From contig NZ_LVWG01000032.1 in NCBI RefSeq assembly GCF_001622165.1, positions 186,001 through 250,000 of the forward strand: a stretch of DNA of 64,000 nt, given 5' to 3'. Shown piece after piece: positions 16,854-27,122 of this stretch (positions within the stretch are counted from its first letter, which is position 1; the number at the start of each line of letters is the position of its first letter). The notes beneath the pieces are model-generated. The model did no database searches. It was not told where the DNA came from and was given only the letters and a program-made list of their open reading frames with translations. A program made the position numbers and the translations under genes. Origin of the DNA: Pelodictyon luteolum (GTDB taxonomy: Bacteria; Bacteroidota; Chlorobiia; Chlorobiales; Chlorobiaceae).

Positions 16854-19800
16854 ATGAGCCGGACATATAAAACCATGGAAGGAAATGAAGCACTCGCTTA
16901 CGTCTCCTACCGCACCAGCGAAGTAATCTGTATCTATCCAATCACACCGGCATCACCGATGGGCGAGTATTCGGATGCCTGGTCAGCCGAAGGGAAAAAG
17001 AACATCTGGGGTACCGTTCCGAAAATCGACGAACTGCAGAGCGAGGCAGGTGCAGCTGCCGCAGTGCACGGCGCACTCCAGACCGGCTCACTGACCACCA
17101 CCTTTACTGCATCGCAGGGGCTTCTTCTGATGATCCCCAACATGTACAAGATCGCAGGCGAGCTCACACCCTGCGTCATCCATGTCTCGGCCCGTTCACT
17201 GGCAGCCCAGGGCCTCTCCATCTTCGGTGATCACAGCGACGTCATGTCCGTCCGCGGCACGGGCTTCTCGCTTCTGGCTTCAAGCTCGGTTCAGGAGGCC
17301 ATGGACATTGGCCTCATCTCCGCAGCCGCGACGCTTGAATCGCGCGTCCCTGTCATGCACTTCTTCGACGGGTTCCGCACCTCTCATGAGATCGCAAAAA
17401 TCGAGGTCGTTTCCGACGACGTCATCAAGGCGATGGTCCCCGAGGATCTCGTCATCGCACACCGCAGCCGCCGCATGACCCCCGATGCCCCGTTCATCCG
17501 CGGCACCTCGCAGAACCCCGACACCTATTTCCAGGGCAGGGAGACGGTGAACAGCTACTACACGGCAGCATCAGACATCACCCAGCGGATGATGGACAGG
17601 TTCGGTGAGCTGACCGGCCGCAACTATAAAATCTACCAGTACTACGGTGCGCCTGACGCAGAGCGCGTTGTCGTGCTTATGGGCTCCGGCGTCGAAACCG
17701 TCCGCGAGACCGTTGAATACCTGAACAAAAACGGCGAAAAGGTCGGCGTCATCAATGTCCGCCTGTTCCGTCCGTTCGATATCGAACGCTTTGTCGCGGC
17801 ATTCCCCAAGACAGTCAAGTCCGTTTCGATCCTTGACCGCGTCAAGGAACCGGGCAGTGCAGGCGAGCCGCTCTACCTCGACGGCGTCAACGCCCTCATG
17901 GAAGGTGTCTCCAAAGGTCTTCTTCAGGCCATGCCGAACGTCACCGGAGGCCGTTACGGTCTCTCCTCGAAAGAGTTCACCCCCGCCATGGTCAAGGGCG
18001 TGTTCGACAATATGGCCGCAGCCTCGCCGAAGAACCACTTCACCGTCGGCATCATTGATGACGTCACCAACCTGAGCCTCGACTACGACCACGGGTTCTC
18101 GATCGAGCCGGACGAAATGTTCCGCGCACTTTTCTACGGCCTCGGATCCGATGGTACGGTCGGCGCCAACAAGAACAGCATCAAGATCATCGGCGAAAAC
18201 ACCCCGAACTACGCTCAGGGCTACTTCGTCTACGACTCCAAGAAGGCGGGATCAATTACGACCTCGCACCTTCGCTTCGGACCCAAAGAGATCCATTCGA
18301 CCTACCTCATCACCGAAGCCCAGTTCATCGGTTGCCACCACTGGATCTTCCTGGAGATGATCGATCTGGTAAAAAACCTCAAAAAAGGCGGCACGCTTCT
18401 CCTTAATTCGCACTTCGCCCCCGAAGAGATCTGGGACAACCTGCCGCGCACCGTGCAGGAGCACCTGATTGCAAAAGAGGCGAAGATGTACACGATCGAT
18501 GCTTACAAAGTCGCCGGTGAGAGCGGCATGGGCCAGCGCATCAACACCATCATGCAGGCCTGCTTCTTCGCCATCTCCGGTGTTCTTCCCCGTGAGGAGG
18601 CCATCCTGCAGATCAAGCACGCCATCAAGGTCACCTACGGCAAGAAAGGCGACGAGATCGTCAACCAGAACATCAAGGCAGTCGACAATACGCTGGCTAA
18701 CCTGCATGAAGTCGCAATCGGCGCAGTCGCCGACAGCAAGAAAACACTCCGTGCACCAATCGTCGGAGAAGCCCCCGACTTTGTCTGCAACGTTCTGGCC
18801 AAGATCATTGCGGGCGAAGGCGATGAAATCCCCGTCAGCGCACTTCCGGCAGACGGAACCTATCCGAGCGGAACTGCGAAGTTCGAAAAACGCAATCTGG
18901 CATCGCATATCCCGGTCTGGGAACCCGACCTCTGCATCGAGTGCGGAAAGTGCGCCATGGTCTGCCCCCACGCCGCAATCCGCGCAAAGGTCTACGACCC
19001 GAAATACCTCGAGAACGCCCCCCGCACCTTCAAATCGATGGAAGCCAAGGGCGTGAACTGGGAAGGAATGAAGTATACCATCCAGGTGGCTCCGGAGGAC
19101 TGCACAGGATGTAAGGTCTGTGCACACATCTGTCCGGCCCGCGACAAGGCGAACCCCGAGCGCAAGGCGCTCAACATGGCGCCCCAGGAGCCGCTCCGCG
19201 AAACGGAAGTCGACAACTGGAACTACTATATCAACATCCCGGAATTCGACCGTACGAAAATCAACCCGAAGCTGATCAAGGAACAGCAGCTGCAGGAACC
19301 TCTCTTCGAATTCTCCGGCGCCTGCTCGGGATGCGGCGAGACCCCGTACGTAAAGCTGATGACCCAGCTCTTCGGAGACCGGCTTGTCATCGGCAACGCC
19401 ACCGGCTGTTCATCGATCTACGGCGGCAACCTGCCGACCACCCCATACACATGCAACGCTGAGGGTCTCGGACCGACATGGTCCAACTCCCTGTTTGAGG
19501 ATACCGCCGAGTTTGCTCTCGGATTCAGGATCTCCATCGACAAGCAGCAGGAATATGCGTCTGAACTCCTCCGGAGAATGTCCGGCACTGTCGGCGATAC
19601 CCTCGTCGGCGAAATCCTCGATGCCCGTCAGGTGAGTGAACCTGAAATCTTCGAACAGAGGAAACGCGTGGCGGTACTGAAATCGAAAATTGCCGGTATC
19701 GGTTCATCCGATGCTAAAAACCTGCTCTCGGTTGCAGACATGCTTGTCAAAAAGAGCGTCTGGGGCGTGGGTGGAGACGGTTGGGCCTATGACATCGGAT

Positions 19801-20408
19801 ACGGTGGCGTTGACCATGTCACCGCAGGCAACAAGAACGTCAACCTTCTGGTACTCGATACGGAAGTCTACTCCAATACCGGCGGACAGGCCTCAAAATC
19901 CACCCCGAAGGCGGCGATTGCAAAATTTGCTGCTGCCGGCCGGCCGGTCACCAAGAAAGATCTCGGCCTCATCTCGATGAGCTACAGCAGCGCCTATGTC
20001 GCATCCGTCGCCCTTGGTGCCCGTGACGAACAGACCCTCAGGGCGTTCCTTGAAGCTGAGGCATACGATGGCCCCTCGATCATCATCGCCTACTCGCACT
20101 GCATTGCGCACGGCATTAACATGGAACACGGCCTTGACAATCAGAAAGCTGCCGTCGATTCGGGTCACTGGCTCCTCTTCCGCTACAACCCTGACCGCCT
20201 CAAAGAGGGACTGAACCCCCTGCAGCTTGACTCGAAGAAGCCGAAAATCCCCGTGGCGCAGTTCCTCAACATGGAGAACCGCTTCAGGATGCTCAAGAAA
20301 AGCCACCCGGATATTGCCGATGCCTACTTCGAAGCAATCCAGAAAGAGGTGGACGCCCGCTATGCTCATTACGAGTACCTGGCAGCACGCACCTTCGAGG
20401 CAAAGTAA
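16854..20408 (+). CDS. nifJ: Pyruvate:ferredoxin oxidoreductase (pyruvate synthase)
   Basis: Single-chain PFOR which, in green sulfur bacteria, carboxylates acetyl-CoA to pyruvate with reduced ferredoxin. Domains in order: pyruvate/TPP-pyrimidine domain (from SYRTSEVICIYPITPASPMGE), transketolase-C-like and gamma domains, two ferredoxin-type clusters (CIECGKCAMVCP from C694 and CTGCKVCAHICP from C750), a proximal cluster CSGCGETPY, and the TPP-binding GDGWAYDIGYGG with DTEVYSNTGGQASKSTP. I chose ATG 16854, giving 1,184 residues, normal for the family. The frame is open to 16728, but those 42 residues look non-coding. Confidence 0.96.
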   Translation: MSRTYKTMEGNEALAYVSYRTSEVICIYPITPASPMGEYSDAWSAEGKKNIWGTVPKIDELQSEAGAAAAVHGALQTGSLTTTFTASQGLLLMIPNMYKIAGELTPCVIHVSARSLAAQGLSIFGDHSDVMSVRGTGFSLLASSSVQEAMDIGLISAAATLESRVPVMHFFDGFRTSHEIAKIEVVSDDVIKAMVPEDLVIAHRSRRMTPDAPFIRGTSQNPDTYFQGRETVNSYYTAASDITQRMMDRFGELTGRNYKIYQYYGAPDAERVVVLMGSGVETVRETVEYLNKNGEKVGVINVRLFRPFDIERFVAAFPKTVKSVSILDRVKEPGSAGEPLYLDGVNALMEGVSKGLLQAMPNVTGGRYGLSSKEFTPAMVKGVFDNMAAASPKNHFTVGIIDDVTNLSLDYDHGFSIEPDEMFRALFYGLGSDGTVGANKNSIKIIGENTPNYAQGYFVYDSKKAGSITTSHLRFGPKEIHSTYLITEAQFIGCHHWIFLEMIDLVKNLKKGGTLLLNSHFAPEEIWDNLPRTVQEHLIAKEAKMYTIDAYKVAGESGMGQRINTIMQACFFAISGVLPREEAILQIKHAIKVTYGKKGDEIVNQNIKAVDNTLANLHEVAIGAVADSKKTLRAPIVGEAPDFVCNVLAKIIAGEGDEIPVSALPADGTYPSGTAKFEKRNLASHIPVWEPDLCIECGKCAMVCPHAAIRAKVYDPKYLENAPRTFKSMEAKGVNWEGMKYTIQVAPEDCTGCKVCAHICPARDKANPERKALNMAPQEPLRETEVDNWNYYINIPEFDRTKINPKLIKEQQLQEPLFEFSGACSGCGETPYVKLMTQLFGDRLVIGNATGCSSIYGGNLPTTPYTCNAEGLGPTWSNSLFEDTAEFALGFRISIDKQQEYASELLRRMSGTVGDTLVGEILDARQVSEPEIFEQRKRVAVLKSKIAGIGSSDAKNLLSVADMLVKKSVWGVGGDGWAYDIGYGGVDHVTAGNKNVNLLVLDTEVYSNTGGQASKSTPKAAIAKFAAAGRPVTKKDLGLISMSYSSAYVASVALGARDEQTLRAFLEAEAYDGPSIIIAYSHCIAHGINMEHGLDNQKAAVDSGHWLLFRYNPDRLKEGLNPLQLDSKKPKIPVAQFLNMENRFRMLKKSHPDIADAYFEAIQKEVDARYAHYEYLAARTFEAK

Positions 20409-20430
20409 AGTCGCTCTCTTCAGAGTGATA

Positions 20431-20466
20431 AAAAGAAAACGGCGGGAACCCCCGCCGTTTTCTTTT
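20431..20466. terminator. Bidirectional terminator after the PFOR gene
   Basis: AAAAGAAAACGGCGGG (20431-20446) and CCCGCCGTTTTCTTTT (20451-20466) form a perfect 16-bp stem with a 4-base AACC loop, between the convergent PFOR and TPR genes. Confidence 0.9.
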
Positions 20467-20487
20467 ATCTGTTCCAATATCCCATAC

Positions 20488-22239
20488 TCATCTGCCCGCT
20501 GCCGGAAGAGCGCGTTTGAGTTGGAGCTCTTCGACCTTCTTCAGCATGGATTCCGACTTTTCCGTTTCTACTGCTGCCTTATAGAGTTCAGCAAGATGTC
20601 GGACAATCTCTGGCTCAAGAGGCTCCAGCTCCATAGCCCGCTCAAGGCGACGACGAGCTTCCGCAAGTTCTCCCTGACGATAAAGGATCCATCCGAGCGT
20701 GTCCAGATAAACCCCATTGTCAGGCTCTTTCAACACCGCCGATTCTGCCAGCTGACGCGCCCGCTTTATGTCGACGCCTTCCATGACGAGGCTGTATGCC
20801 AGATTGTTAAGAACCAGGGGGTTACCCGGTTCAAGAACAAGCAACTGCTCATACAACGGCATGCTTTTAGCTGATAACCCCAGGGTATCGTATGCAAATG
20901 CCAAGGTACTGAGCGCTCTGGCTTGCAATGCTCGCTGTTCTGAAATCCCCCGGGAGCGAAGCGCCTGCTCAAGCAAGGGCACAGCCTGCCGAGCCTTACC
21001 CGACTCATAAAGCGCATAGCCCTCCAGTATCTGGAAACGCAGCCGTTCGGAAGGGAAATCCTGTCTGGCGCGAAGCACGACCTTACGGGCAGAAGAGAAC
21101 TGGCGGGATACAAGAAGGGCGGACACCAGGCTCTCACGCAAATCGCTGTTTTTCAGGTCCAGCGGCACCGCCGCCCTAAAATCGCTCACAGCACCACCGG
21201 GATCATCTTCGCGCATGCGCACCCATCCTCTCAGCATCAGCGGCTCGGCGCTCTTCGGATGGAGGCGGCAGGTTTCATTGAGCATGATTTTTGCCGGGAT
21301 GCGGTAGAGGCTGTCAGATACCGACTCCGAGAGATAAAATCGGGTCAGTTCAAGTTTTTTTGGAAGGACAGGATGCAGCGTATCATAGAAGCGCAAAAGA
21401 TCGGAACGGAACGAAATCATGTCCTTCGAGCGGACAGAGACCTCAAAGAGCGCCAACCAGGCAGGAATGAAACCGGGCGAGGCGTCAATGGCCTCCCGGA
21501 AGGTGGCTGCCGCATCGGCGTAATCACCAGTGCGAAGGTACAGCCCGCCGAGCGTGAACCTGAGCCGTTCGTCCCCGCCGCCACCCTTCGTCATTTCCCG
21601 AAGCGAAGCGATGGCCTCAGCATAGCGGTGCATCCTGATCTGGAGCAGAAGTACGTGCGAACGGGCCGCCTCATTACCGGGATCAAGGCTTAGCACCCGC
21701 TGAAACACCGAAAGAGCCTCTTCGGGCTGTTCAGCCGAAAGGTGTTCCATGGCAAGCCACGTCAGTAGCTCCGTATTGCCGGGATCCATCCCGGCCAGCT
21801 TCCCGTAAAGCTGCACCGATCGCTCCATGTCACCCATCGCATGGGAAACATCGGCAAGCAGGCCTAGTGCATGGCGATTGGAAGGGTTCAATTGAACGCA
21901 GCGCTCTCCATACACCCTCGCCGAATCGAGCTCTCCGAGAGAAAGAAAGGCCTTTGCAGTTGAAAAGTAAAGCGCAGCATTCTGCGGTTGGCGGCGGAGC
22001 AACTCCCGGTACCCTTTTATGGCAGCGGAATAATCACCCCTGGCGTCAAGGAACGATGCCTTCAAGAACTCCCGCTCCATCACGGCATCAAGGGAATCAC
22101 GGCGGGCTTCCAGCTCGGCCCTTCGCACGGGAGCGGAGCTGCAGGACACCATAAAAAGCAGAATGAAGAGGAGCAGCCCCACCGCCCCCCGAGCGCTACG
22201 CGGAACCTCGGGCTCATAGCGCCGGAACACTTCAGGCAT
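20488..22239 (-). CDS. TPR-repeat lipoprotein of unknown role
   Basis: 583-residue protein with a lipoprotein signal: basic start, hydrophobic GLLLFILLFMVSC lipobox ending at a cysteine near residue 34. The rest is a series of tetratricopeptide repeats (for example AALYFSTAKAFLSLGELDSA, GDMERSVQLYGKLAGMDPGN, VYLDTLGWILYRQGELAEA), ending in a Lys/Glu-rich tail. Such proteins scaffold envelope complexes, but no partner can be named. The ATG at 22239 overlaps the end of ruvB by 8 bases, so the two are probably coupled. The frame is open further upstream but that part is inside ruvB. Confidence 0.85.
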   Translation of the reverse strand: MPEVFRRYEPEVPRSARGAVGLLLFILLFMVSCSSAPVRRAELEARRDSLDAVMEREFLKASFLDARGDYSAAIKGYRELLRRQPQNAALYFSTAKAFLSLGELDSARVYGERCVQLNPSNRHALGLLADVSHAMGDMERSVQLYGKLAGMDPGNTELLTWLAMEHLSAEQPEEALSVFQRVLSLDPGNEAARSHVLLLQIRMHRYAEAIASLREMTKGGGGDERLRFTLGGLYLRTGDYADAAATFREAIDASPGFIPAWLALFEVSVRSKDMISFRSDLLRFYDTLHPVLPKKLELTRFYLSESVSDSLYRIPAKIMLNETCRLHPKSAEPLMLRGWVRMREDDPGGAVSDFRAAVPLDLKNSDLRESLVSALLVSRQFSSARKVVLRARQDFPSERLRFQILEGYALYESGKARQAVPLLEQALRSRGISEQRALQARALSTLAFAYDTLGLSAKSMPLYEQLLVLEPGNPLVLNNLAYSLVMEGVDIKRARQLAESAVLKEPDNGVYLDTLGWILYRQGELAEARRRLERAMELEPLEPEIVRHLAELYKAAVETEKSESMLKKVEELQLKRALPAAGR

Positions 22240-23284
22240 GATCCGGCCCATCGAACAGGGTCCCCCGTAATCTGGAGCTTCCATCCGAAAACCGGAGCAG
22301 CGCCCGCTGTGTCGCCACCCGTCCGCGGGGGGTGCGGGAAAGATAGCCAGCCTGAATGAGATAGGGTTCGTAGACCTCTTCAATGGTGTCCGGCTCCTCA
22401 CCGACCGAGACAGCGAGCGAACTGACGCCGACAGGACCGCCACTGAAGCGGTTGACGACAGCATCCATGATCTTCTTGTCCATCTCATCGAGCCCCTCCT
22501 CGTCGATTTCAAGAGAATCGAGAGTCTTCATGGCTGTCGGGCGGCTGATAATCTCCATGCCGTCGACCTGTGCGAAATCCCTGGCACGACGGAGCAGGCG
22601 GTTGGCAATCCGGGGGGTACCGCGTGACCGGCCTGCGATTTCTGAAGCCGCATTCTGCTCAATACCGATACCGAGAATGGAGGATGACCGCATGAGGATT
22701 GTTTCGAGCAACTCCGGTGAATAATAGTCAAACCGGCTGCTGATACCGAAGCGAGCCCTGAGCGGAGCAGTCAAAAGACCTGAACGGGTCGTCGCACCGA
22801 CGAGGGTGAAGGGCTCAACCTTGAGCTGCACGGCTCTGGCCGAAGGGCCGCTGTCGAGCATGATGTCGATGCGAAAATCCTCCATGGCCGAATACAGGTA
22901 CTCCTCGACGGCCGGAGGCATGCGGTGGATTTCGTCTATGAAGAGCACGTCGCCCCCCTGCAGGCTGGTCAGAATCCCGGCCAGATTCCCTGCTTTGTCA
23001 AGCATCGGTCCCGAGGTCGCTTTCAGTGAGCCGCCCATCTCTTCGGCAATGATGTGAGCCAGGGTCGTTTTGCCGAGTCCGGGAGGACCGGAAAGCAAGA
23101 CATGGTCGAGGGCGTCTCCGCGCATTCTGGCCGCGGAAATGAACACCTTCAGGTTGTCTGTCAGCCGTTGCTGGCCGGTGAAGTCTTCCATCCGCCGCGG
23201 GCGGATCTGGTCTTCAATCCGCAGTTCAACAGCATCAGCGGGGGTATTGAGCAGTTCTGTTCTCAAGTGGCTCCCTGGTTTCAC
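22232..23284 (-). CDS. ruvB: Holliday junction branch-migration helicase RuvB
   Basis: Hexameric AAA+ motor that moves Holliday junctions with RuvA. The 350-residue protein has RPRRMEDFTGQ, Walker A SGPPGLGKT (about 65-73), Walker B DVLFIDEIHRM, sensor-1 LVGATTRSGLL and the winged-helix TPRGRVATQRA. The GTG start at 23284 overlaps the stop codon of the upstream permease gene by four bases (GTGA). ruvC lies 28 kb away; ruvA is not in the window. Confidence 0.97.
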   Translation of the reverse strand: MKPGSHLRTELLNTPADAVELRIEDQIRPRRMEDFTGQQRLTDNLKVFISAARMRGDALDHVLLSGPPGLGKTTLAHIIAEEMGGSLKATSGPMLDKAGNLAGILTSLQGGDVLFIDEIHRMPPAVEEYLYSAMEDFRIDIMLDSGPSARAVQLKVEPFTLVGATTRSGLLTAPLRARFGISSRFDYYSPELLETILMRSSSILGIGIEQNAASEIAGRSRGTPRIANRLLRRARDFAQVDGMEIISRPTAMKTLDSLEIDEEGLDEMDKKIMDAVVNRFSGGPVGVSSLAVSVGEEPDTIEEVYEPYLIQAGYLSRTPRGRVATQRALLRFSDGSSRLRGTLFDGPDHA

Positions 23285-24246
23285 AGCTTGATCCTGGGAT
23301 CAACAACAGCGTAGAGCACATCGGCAATAAGGTTGCCGAAGACGATGAGGATCCCTGAAATGAAAGTATTGGCGATGATAAGCGGATAATCCCGCGCAAA
23401 AATGGCTTCAACCGTCACCCTGCCCATCCCTGGAAAGGCGAAAATCACCTCAATGAAGAGAGCTCCGCTGAAGATGAACGGCAGCGAACTGCCCATGAGT
23501 GTGATGACGGGAAGCAGGGCATTGCGGAGCGCGTGACGGAAGATGACCAGGCGTTCAGGAAGCCCCTTTGCCCGCGCGGTGCGGATATAGTCCTGGCGGA
23601 TCACCTCGAGCATGCTCCCCCGTACGTAACGGGCAATACCGGCCGCTCCGTTTATGCTGAGCACCGTAACAGGCAGAACCAGATGCCAAAGCCGGTCCAT
23701 GGCAAATCCAAACGGGCCGAACCCTTCAGCTCCCACCTCATTAAGGCCTGAGGCGGGAAAAAGCGGAAACTTGAGGGCAAAGAGGATGATCATCATGAGA
23801 GCGAACCAGAACTCCGGCATGGAATAGAAAAAGAGCGCCGTCACCGTCAGGAACCGGTCGATGAAGCTGTTCTGGCGAACGGCGGATATCACGCCGATCA
23901 GGATGCCGAAGGTGAAGTTGGCTATGAGGGTAAGCAGAGCGATGGTAACGGTGATCGGCAGCGCACTGGCGATGACCTCCAGCACCGGTTGCTGGGCACG
24001 GCTGAAGCTTCGACCGAAATCTCCCTGCAGGACATGGCCAAGCCACTTCACATACTGGATCGGGAGCGGGTCGTTCAGACCGTACTGCTCCCGTATCTGC
24101 ATGGCGACGTTCGGGCTGATGCCGGGCTGGATGAAAAAAGCCGCAGGATCACCCGGCGCAAGACGGATGATGAAGAAGGTCAGGGTCAGAACCCCGAAGA
24201 TGAGCGGAATGGCGATCAGGAGCCGTTTGAAAATATAGGTCAGCAT
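23281..24246 (-). CDS. Peptide/nickel ABC transporter permease, DppB/OppB type
   Basis: Inner-membrane subunit of a peptide-type ABC importer. It opens with MLTYIFKRLLIAIPLIFGV and RLAPGDPAAFF, typical of DppB/OppB. About six hydrophobic helices follow, with the EAA-type loop DYIRTARAKGLPERLVIFRHALRNALLPV. The 321-residue length is normal. It starts six bases after the binding-protein gene ends. The matching second permease is not seen; an OppF-like ATPase lies at 37.5-38.5 kb. Confidence 0.92.
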   Translation of the reverse strand: MLTYIFKRLLIAIPLIFGVLTLTFFIIRLAPGDPAAFFIQPGISPNVAMQIREQYGLNDPLPIQYVKWLGHVLQGDFGRSFSRAQQPVLEVIASALPITVTIALLTLIANFTFGILIGVISAVRQNSFIDRFLTVTALFFYSMPEFWFALMMIILFALKFPLFPASGLNEVGAEGFGPFGFAMDRLWHLVLPVTVLSINGAAGIARYVRGSMLEVIRQDYIRTARAKGLPERLVIFRHALRNALLPVITLMGSSLPFIFSGALFIEVIFAFPGMGRVTVEAIFARDYPLIIANTFISGILIVFGNLIADVLYAVVDPRIKL

Positions 24247-24252
24247 GCGGTT

Positions 24253-26064
24253 CTATGGCGCAAGGGTTCGGGAGGGACTGAGCGTCCAGTCATCGATGTT
24301 GTAAAATACTCCGGAAATGTTCAGTTCCTCACCCTCTATCCTGCGGCTGAACCCCTGAGTCTCCCGAATCCAGTAAAGAAAGGTGACAGGCTGATCGCGG
24401 TGCAGGATTTCCTGATACTCCAGCCAGTAGGGACGAGCGTCCAGCGGGTTCATTTTCTCCTTGGCAAGGGCGGAAAGCCTGTCAACCTGAGGATTGCGAT
24501 ACCCCATGAAGTTGAACCGGCTTTTCTCGAGATCCGAACCCCAGACATCCATCGGATCGATCTCCAGGCCGATCGACCAACCCGCCATCCAGGCTCCGAG
24601 GCGGCGGTTCTGCAGGTTGTCGAAAAAGACATTCGACTCCTGAACCTCGAGCTTGCACTCGATGCCTATCCTGCGCAGATTCTGCTGGATGATGACGCTT
24701 GCATAGTTGCGCCGGGCATTACCCGCATTGGTGTAAAGGGAGAAGCTGAAACGGCGTCCGTCTTTCTGGAGGATTCCGTCAGGTCCCGGCACCCACCCCT
24801 CAGCCTTAAGCATGGAAAGGGCTCTCTGCGGGTCGAAAGGATAGGGCTGAATCTTCTCGTTGAAGGCCCATTTCAGGGACGGGGAAATATCAGTTACTGC
24901 GGGAACCCCGTACCGGCCGAGGTAGCCGTCGATGATCGACTGACGGTCCATGGCGAAGGTCAGCGCACGGCGCACGGCCGCGGAACCGAAAAGCGGATGC
25001 GGCACAGCGCGGCCGCTTTTGAGGTACTCGTCCTGATCGATGTTCGACCAGCCGACATAATCATAAACCCTCAGCCCAACATTCTTGATATCAACAGGGT
25101 TCTTCGATGACATAAGGCCCTGAAAGTCCTCAGGCTTGATGTTCTCAACCACGTCCACAGCCCCTGTCTGCAACTGGGCGAGGCGGACGGTATAGTCGGG
25201 CACTACCCGAAATGAGAGCTGCGGTATATTGCCGGGCTTAGGCAGGTTGGAACGGTGATTGCTTTCGAGCACCAGTTCCTGCTGAGGCTTCCAGGACTTC
25301 AGCCGGTAGGGTCCGGCACCGAGGGGTTTGCGGTTGAGCGGGGAGTTCCGGAACTCCTCAGGCTTGACGTTGTGCCAGAAGTGCTCCGGCATCGGTGTCA
25401 GCGAGGTATGAAAGAGAGCCAGATATTCAGGCACAGGTTTGTGAAACCGGAACACAAGGGTGGTGTCGTCTGGCGCCATAACCGCCCGCGAAAAGTCTAT
25501 CTCCCCTTTCTCGGCTCCCTCGAGTTCGGCAAGGTACTGCTGGCGAGGGCTGGCTATCACAGGGTTGCCGTAGAGGCGGTAAGCAAAGAGTACATCGCCT
25601 GCGACGATCGGCTTGCCATCGTCCCAGTATGCATCGCTGCGCAGGGTGTAGGTGATGGAGCGATGGTCCGGAGCCATCCGCCAAGTTCTGGCGAGGGCCG
25701 CTTTCGGGGTTTTGGCCGTATGGCCGGAGGGTGACGAACGAAGCTGCTTCTCCAGTGCCATATAGTTGAGCAGTCCTGTCGTGGTGTCAAACTCGCTCTG
25801 GAGCAGCGAAGGGTAGATGAGACCGAAAATGTTGGACGATGTGACTGAAGCACCGATGACCGGGTTGAGGTAGTCGGCATCACCGAGCGAGGTTATGACA
25901 AGGGTCGAATCCATGGCCGTTCCGCCAGCATGCCCATCTCCGCCTTTGCTGCAGGCGGTTGAAAAAAGCAGGAGCAGCATGAAAGGGAGCTGCAGTATCC
26001 GGCAAAGGCCGCTATGGGCCCTGCATCGTTCAGACAAGGATATCACCTTCGGTTCTGTCGTCAT
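24253..26064 (-). CDS. Peptide-binding lipoprotein of an ABC transporter, SBP family 5
   Basis: 603-residue substrate-binding protein (OppA/DppA class). The N terminus has a hydrophobic stretch with a lipobox, FMLLLLFSTAC, near residue 38. It then has the family pattern: LNPVIG, LRSDAYWDDGKPIVAGDVLFAYR, GAGPYRLKSWKPQQELVLESN, AVRRALTFAMDRQSIIDG and QRALSMLKAEGW. The start at 26064 overlaps hprK by 35 bases; a later internal start is possible but would shorten the signal region. Ligand unknown; peptides are likely. Confidence 0.9.
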   Translation of the reverse strand: MTTEPKVISLSERCRAHSGLCRILQLPFMLLLLFSTACSKGGDGHAGGTAMDSTLVITSLGDADYLNPVIGASVTSSNIFGLIYPSLLQSEFDTTTGLLNYMALEKQLRSSPSGHTAKTPKAALARTWRMAPDHRSITYTLRSDAYWDDGKPIVAGDVLFAYRLYGNPVIASPRQQYLAELEGAEKGEIDFSRAVMAPDDTTLVFRFHKPVPEYLALFHTSLTPMPEHFWHNVKPEEFRNSPLNRKPLGAGPYRLKSWKPQQELVLESNHRSNLPKPGNIPQLSFRVVPDYTVRLAQLQTGAVDVVENIKPEDFQGLMSSKNPVDIKNVGLRVYDYVGWSNIDQDEYLKSGRAVPHPLFGSAAVRRALTFAMDRQSIIDGYLGRYGVPAVTDISPSLKWAFNEKIQPYPFDPQRALSMLKAEGWVPGPDGILQKDGRRFSFSLYTNAGNARRNYASVIIQQNLRRIGIECKLEVQESNVFFDNLQNRRLGAWMAGWSIGLEIDPMDVWGSDLEKSRFNFMGYRNPQVDRLSALAKEKMNPLDARPYWLEYQEILHRDQPVTFLYWIRETQGFSRRIEGEELNISGVFYNIDDWTLSPSRTLAP

Positions 26065-27028
26065 TGTTGATCACCTTTTTTATCCTGTCAGTCAGTGCTT
26101 CAGCTGCCACATAGTTCGAATAGCGTTTCAGAAGGAAGTTCAGAGCGACCACCTCGATAATCACCGTGATGTTCTTTCCGGGGAAAATTGGAAGCTGTAC
26201 CAGCGGCACATCGACGCCGAGGATCCTGATCGTCTTCGTATCCAGACCGAGCCGCTCGTATTCCATTTCCTTGTTCCACTCAAGGAGCTCTACGACCACC
26301 AGCACCTCCTTGACGTCACGGATGGCACGGATGCCGAAATTCGCCTTCACATCGACCACACCGAGGCCACGGATCTCCATAAAATGGTCAATGATGTTGT
26401 TGCGCGATGCACTCAGCTGCATGGTCTCCCCTTTCCTGCGGATCACCACCACGTCGTCAGCGACGAGACCGTGGCCCCGCTCGACGAGATCAAGGGCGAT
26501 CTCCGACTTGCCGAGGCCGCTCTTGCCGGTTAAAAGGACACCGACACCGTACACATCAACCATGGAACCGTGATACTGCTGGTAGAGGGAGAACTGGTCG
26601 TCGAGGAAATCCGTAACAAGGTAGATTGCCTTGGTGGACGACTGGCGGGTCACGTAGACGGGTATCCCGGCCTCCGTAGCCATGTCGAGCAGTTCGGGCT
26701 GGAGCTTGTTGTTGCTCGTCAGGATGATGCAGGGCACCTTGAATCGCGTAAGGTTGGCGAATGCCGCCTTACGTTCCTCTTCGCCGAGATGGTTGAGGAA
26801 ACGCGTCTCGGTGTTGCCGAGAATCTGTAGCCGCTTGTAGGTAAACAGGTTTGTAAACCCCGCCAGCGCCAGCCCCGGTCGGTGCAGGTCCCGCTCGAAA
26901 ATCCGCCGTTTCTGCTCATCGACGGCATTCATCCGCCTGAGCCGGATGTCATGGTTCTTGCCGATGTTGTTAAAAAAATAGGCGACCGTCACTGATCGCT
27001 TTTTCAAGCCTTTTTGGTCGAGGGTCAT
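26030..27028 (-). CDS. hprK: HPr kinase/phosphorylase
   Basis: Bifunctional enzyme that phosphorylates and dephosphorylates Ser46 of HPr-like proteins. The 332-residue protein has an N-terminal domain (1-130) and a C-terminal kinase domain with H153 in QQYHGSMVDVYG, Walker A LLTGKSGLGKS (about 166-175), LVADDVVVIRRK and the signature EIRGLGVVDVKANFG. All key motifs are present. A sugar PTS is not evident in this region, so the role is probably regulatory. It sits downstream of hpf and overlaps the peptide-binding protein gene. Confidence 0.93.
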   Translation of the reverse strand: MTLDQKGLKKRSVTVAYFFNNIGKNHDIRLRRMNAVDEQKRRIFERDLHRPGLALAGFTNLFTYKRLQILGNTETRFLNHLGEEERKAAFANLTRFKVPCIILTSNNKLQPELLDMATEAGIPVYVTRQSSTKAIYLVTDFLDDQFSLYQQYHGSMVDVYGVGVLLTGKSGLGKSEIALDLVERGHGLVADDVVVIRRKGETMQLSASRNNIIDHFMEIRGLGVVDVKANFGIRAIRDVKEVLVVVELLEWNKEMEYERLGLDTKTIRILGVDVPLVQLPIFPGKNITVIIEVVALNFLLKRYSNYVAAEALTDRIKKVINNDDRTEGDILV

Positions 27029-27122
27029 GAATCGGGCATCGAGGGTGATGGAAACTCCTGCGGCAGACGGCGGCCCGTAGATCAGCGGAGGCTATGCCCC
27101 CGCCGATCCATCGGGACCGTGT

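Noticed and set aside
18252-19127. 291-codon frame antisense to the PFOR gene
   Set aside because: It is a shadow of the highly biased PFOR codons and has no independent support.
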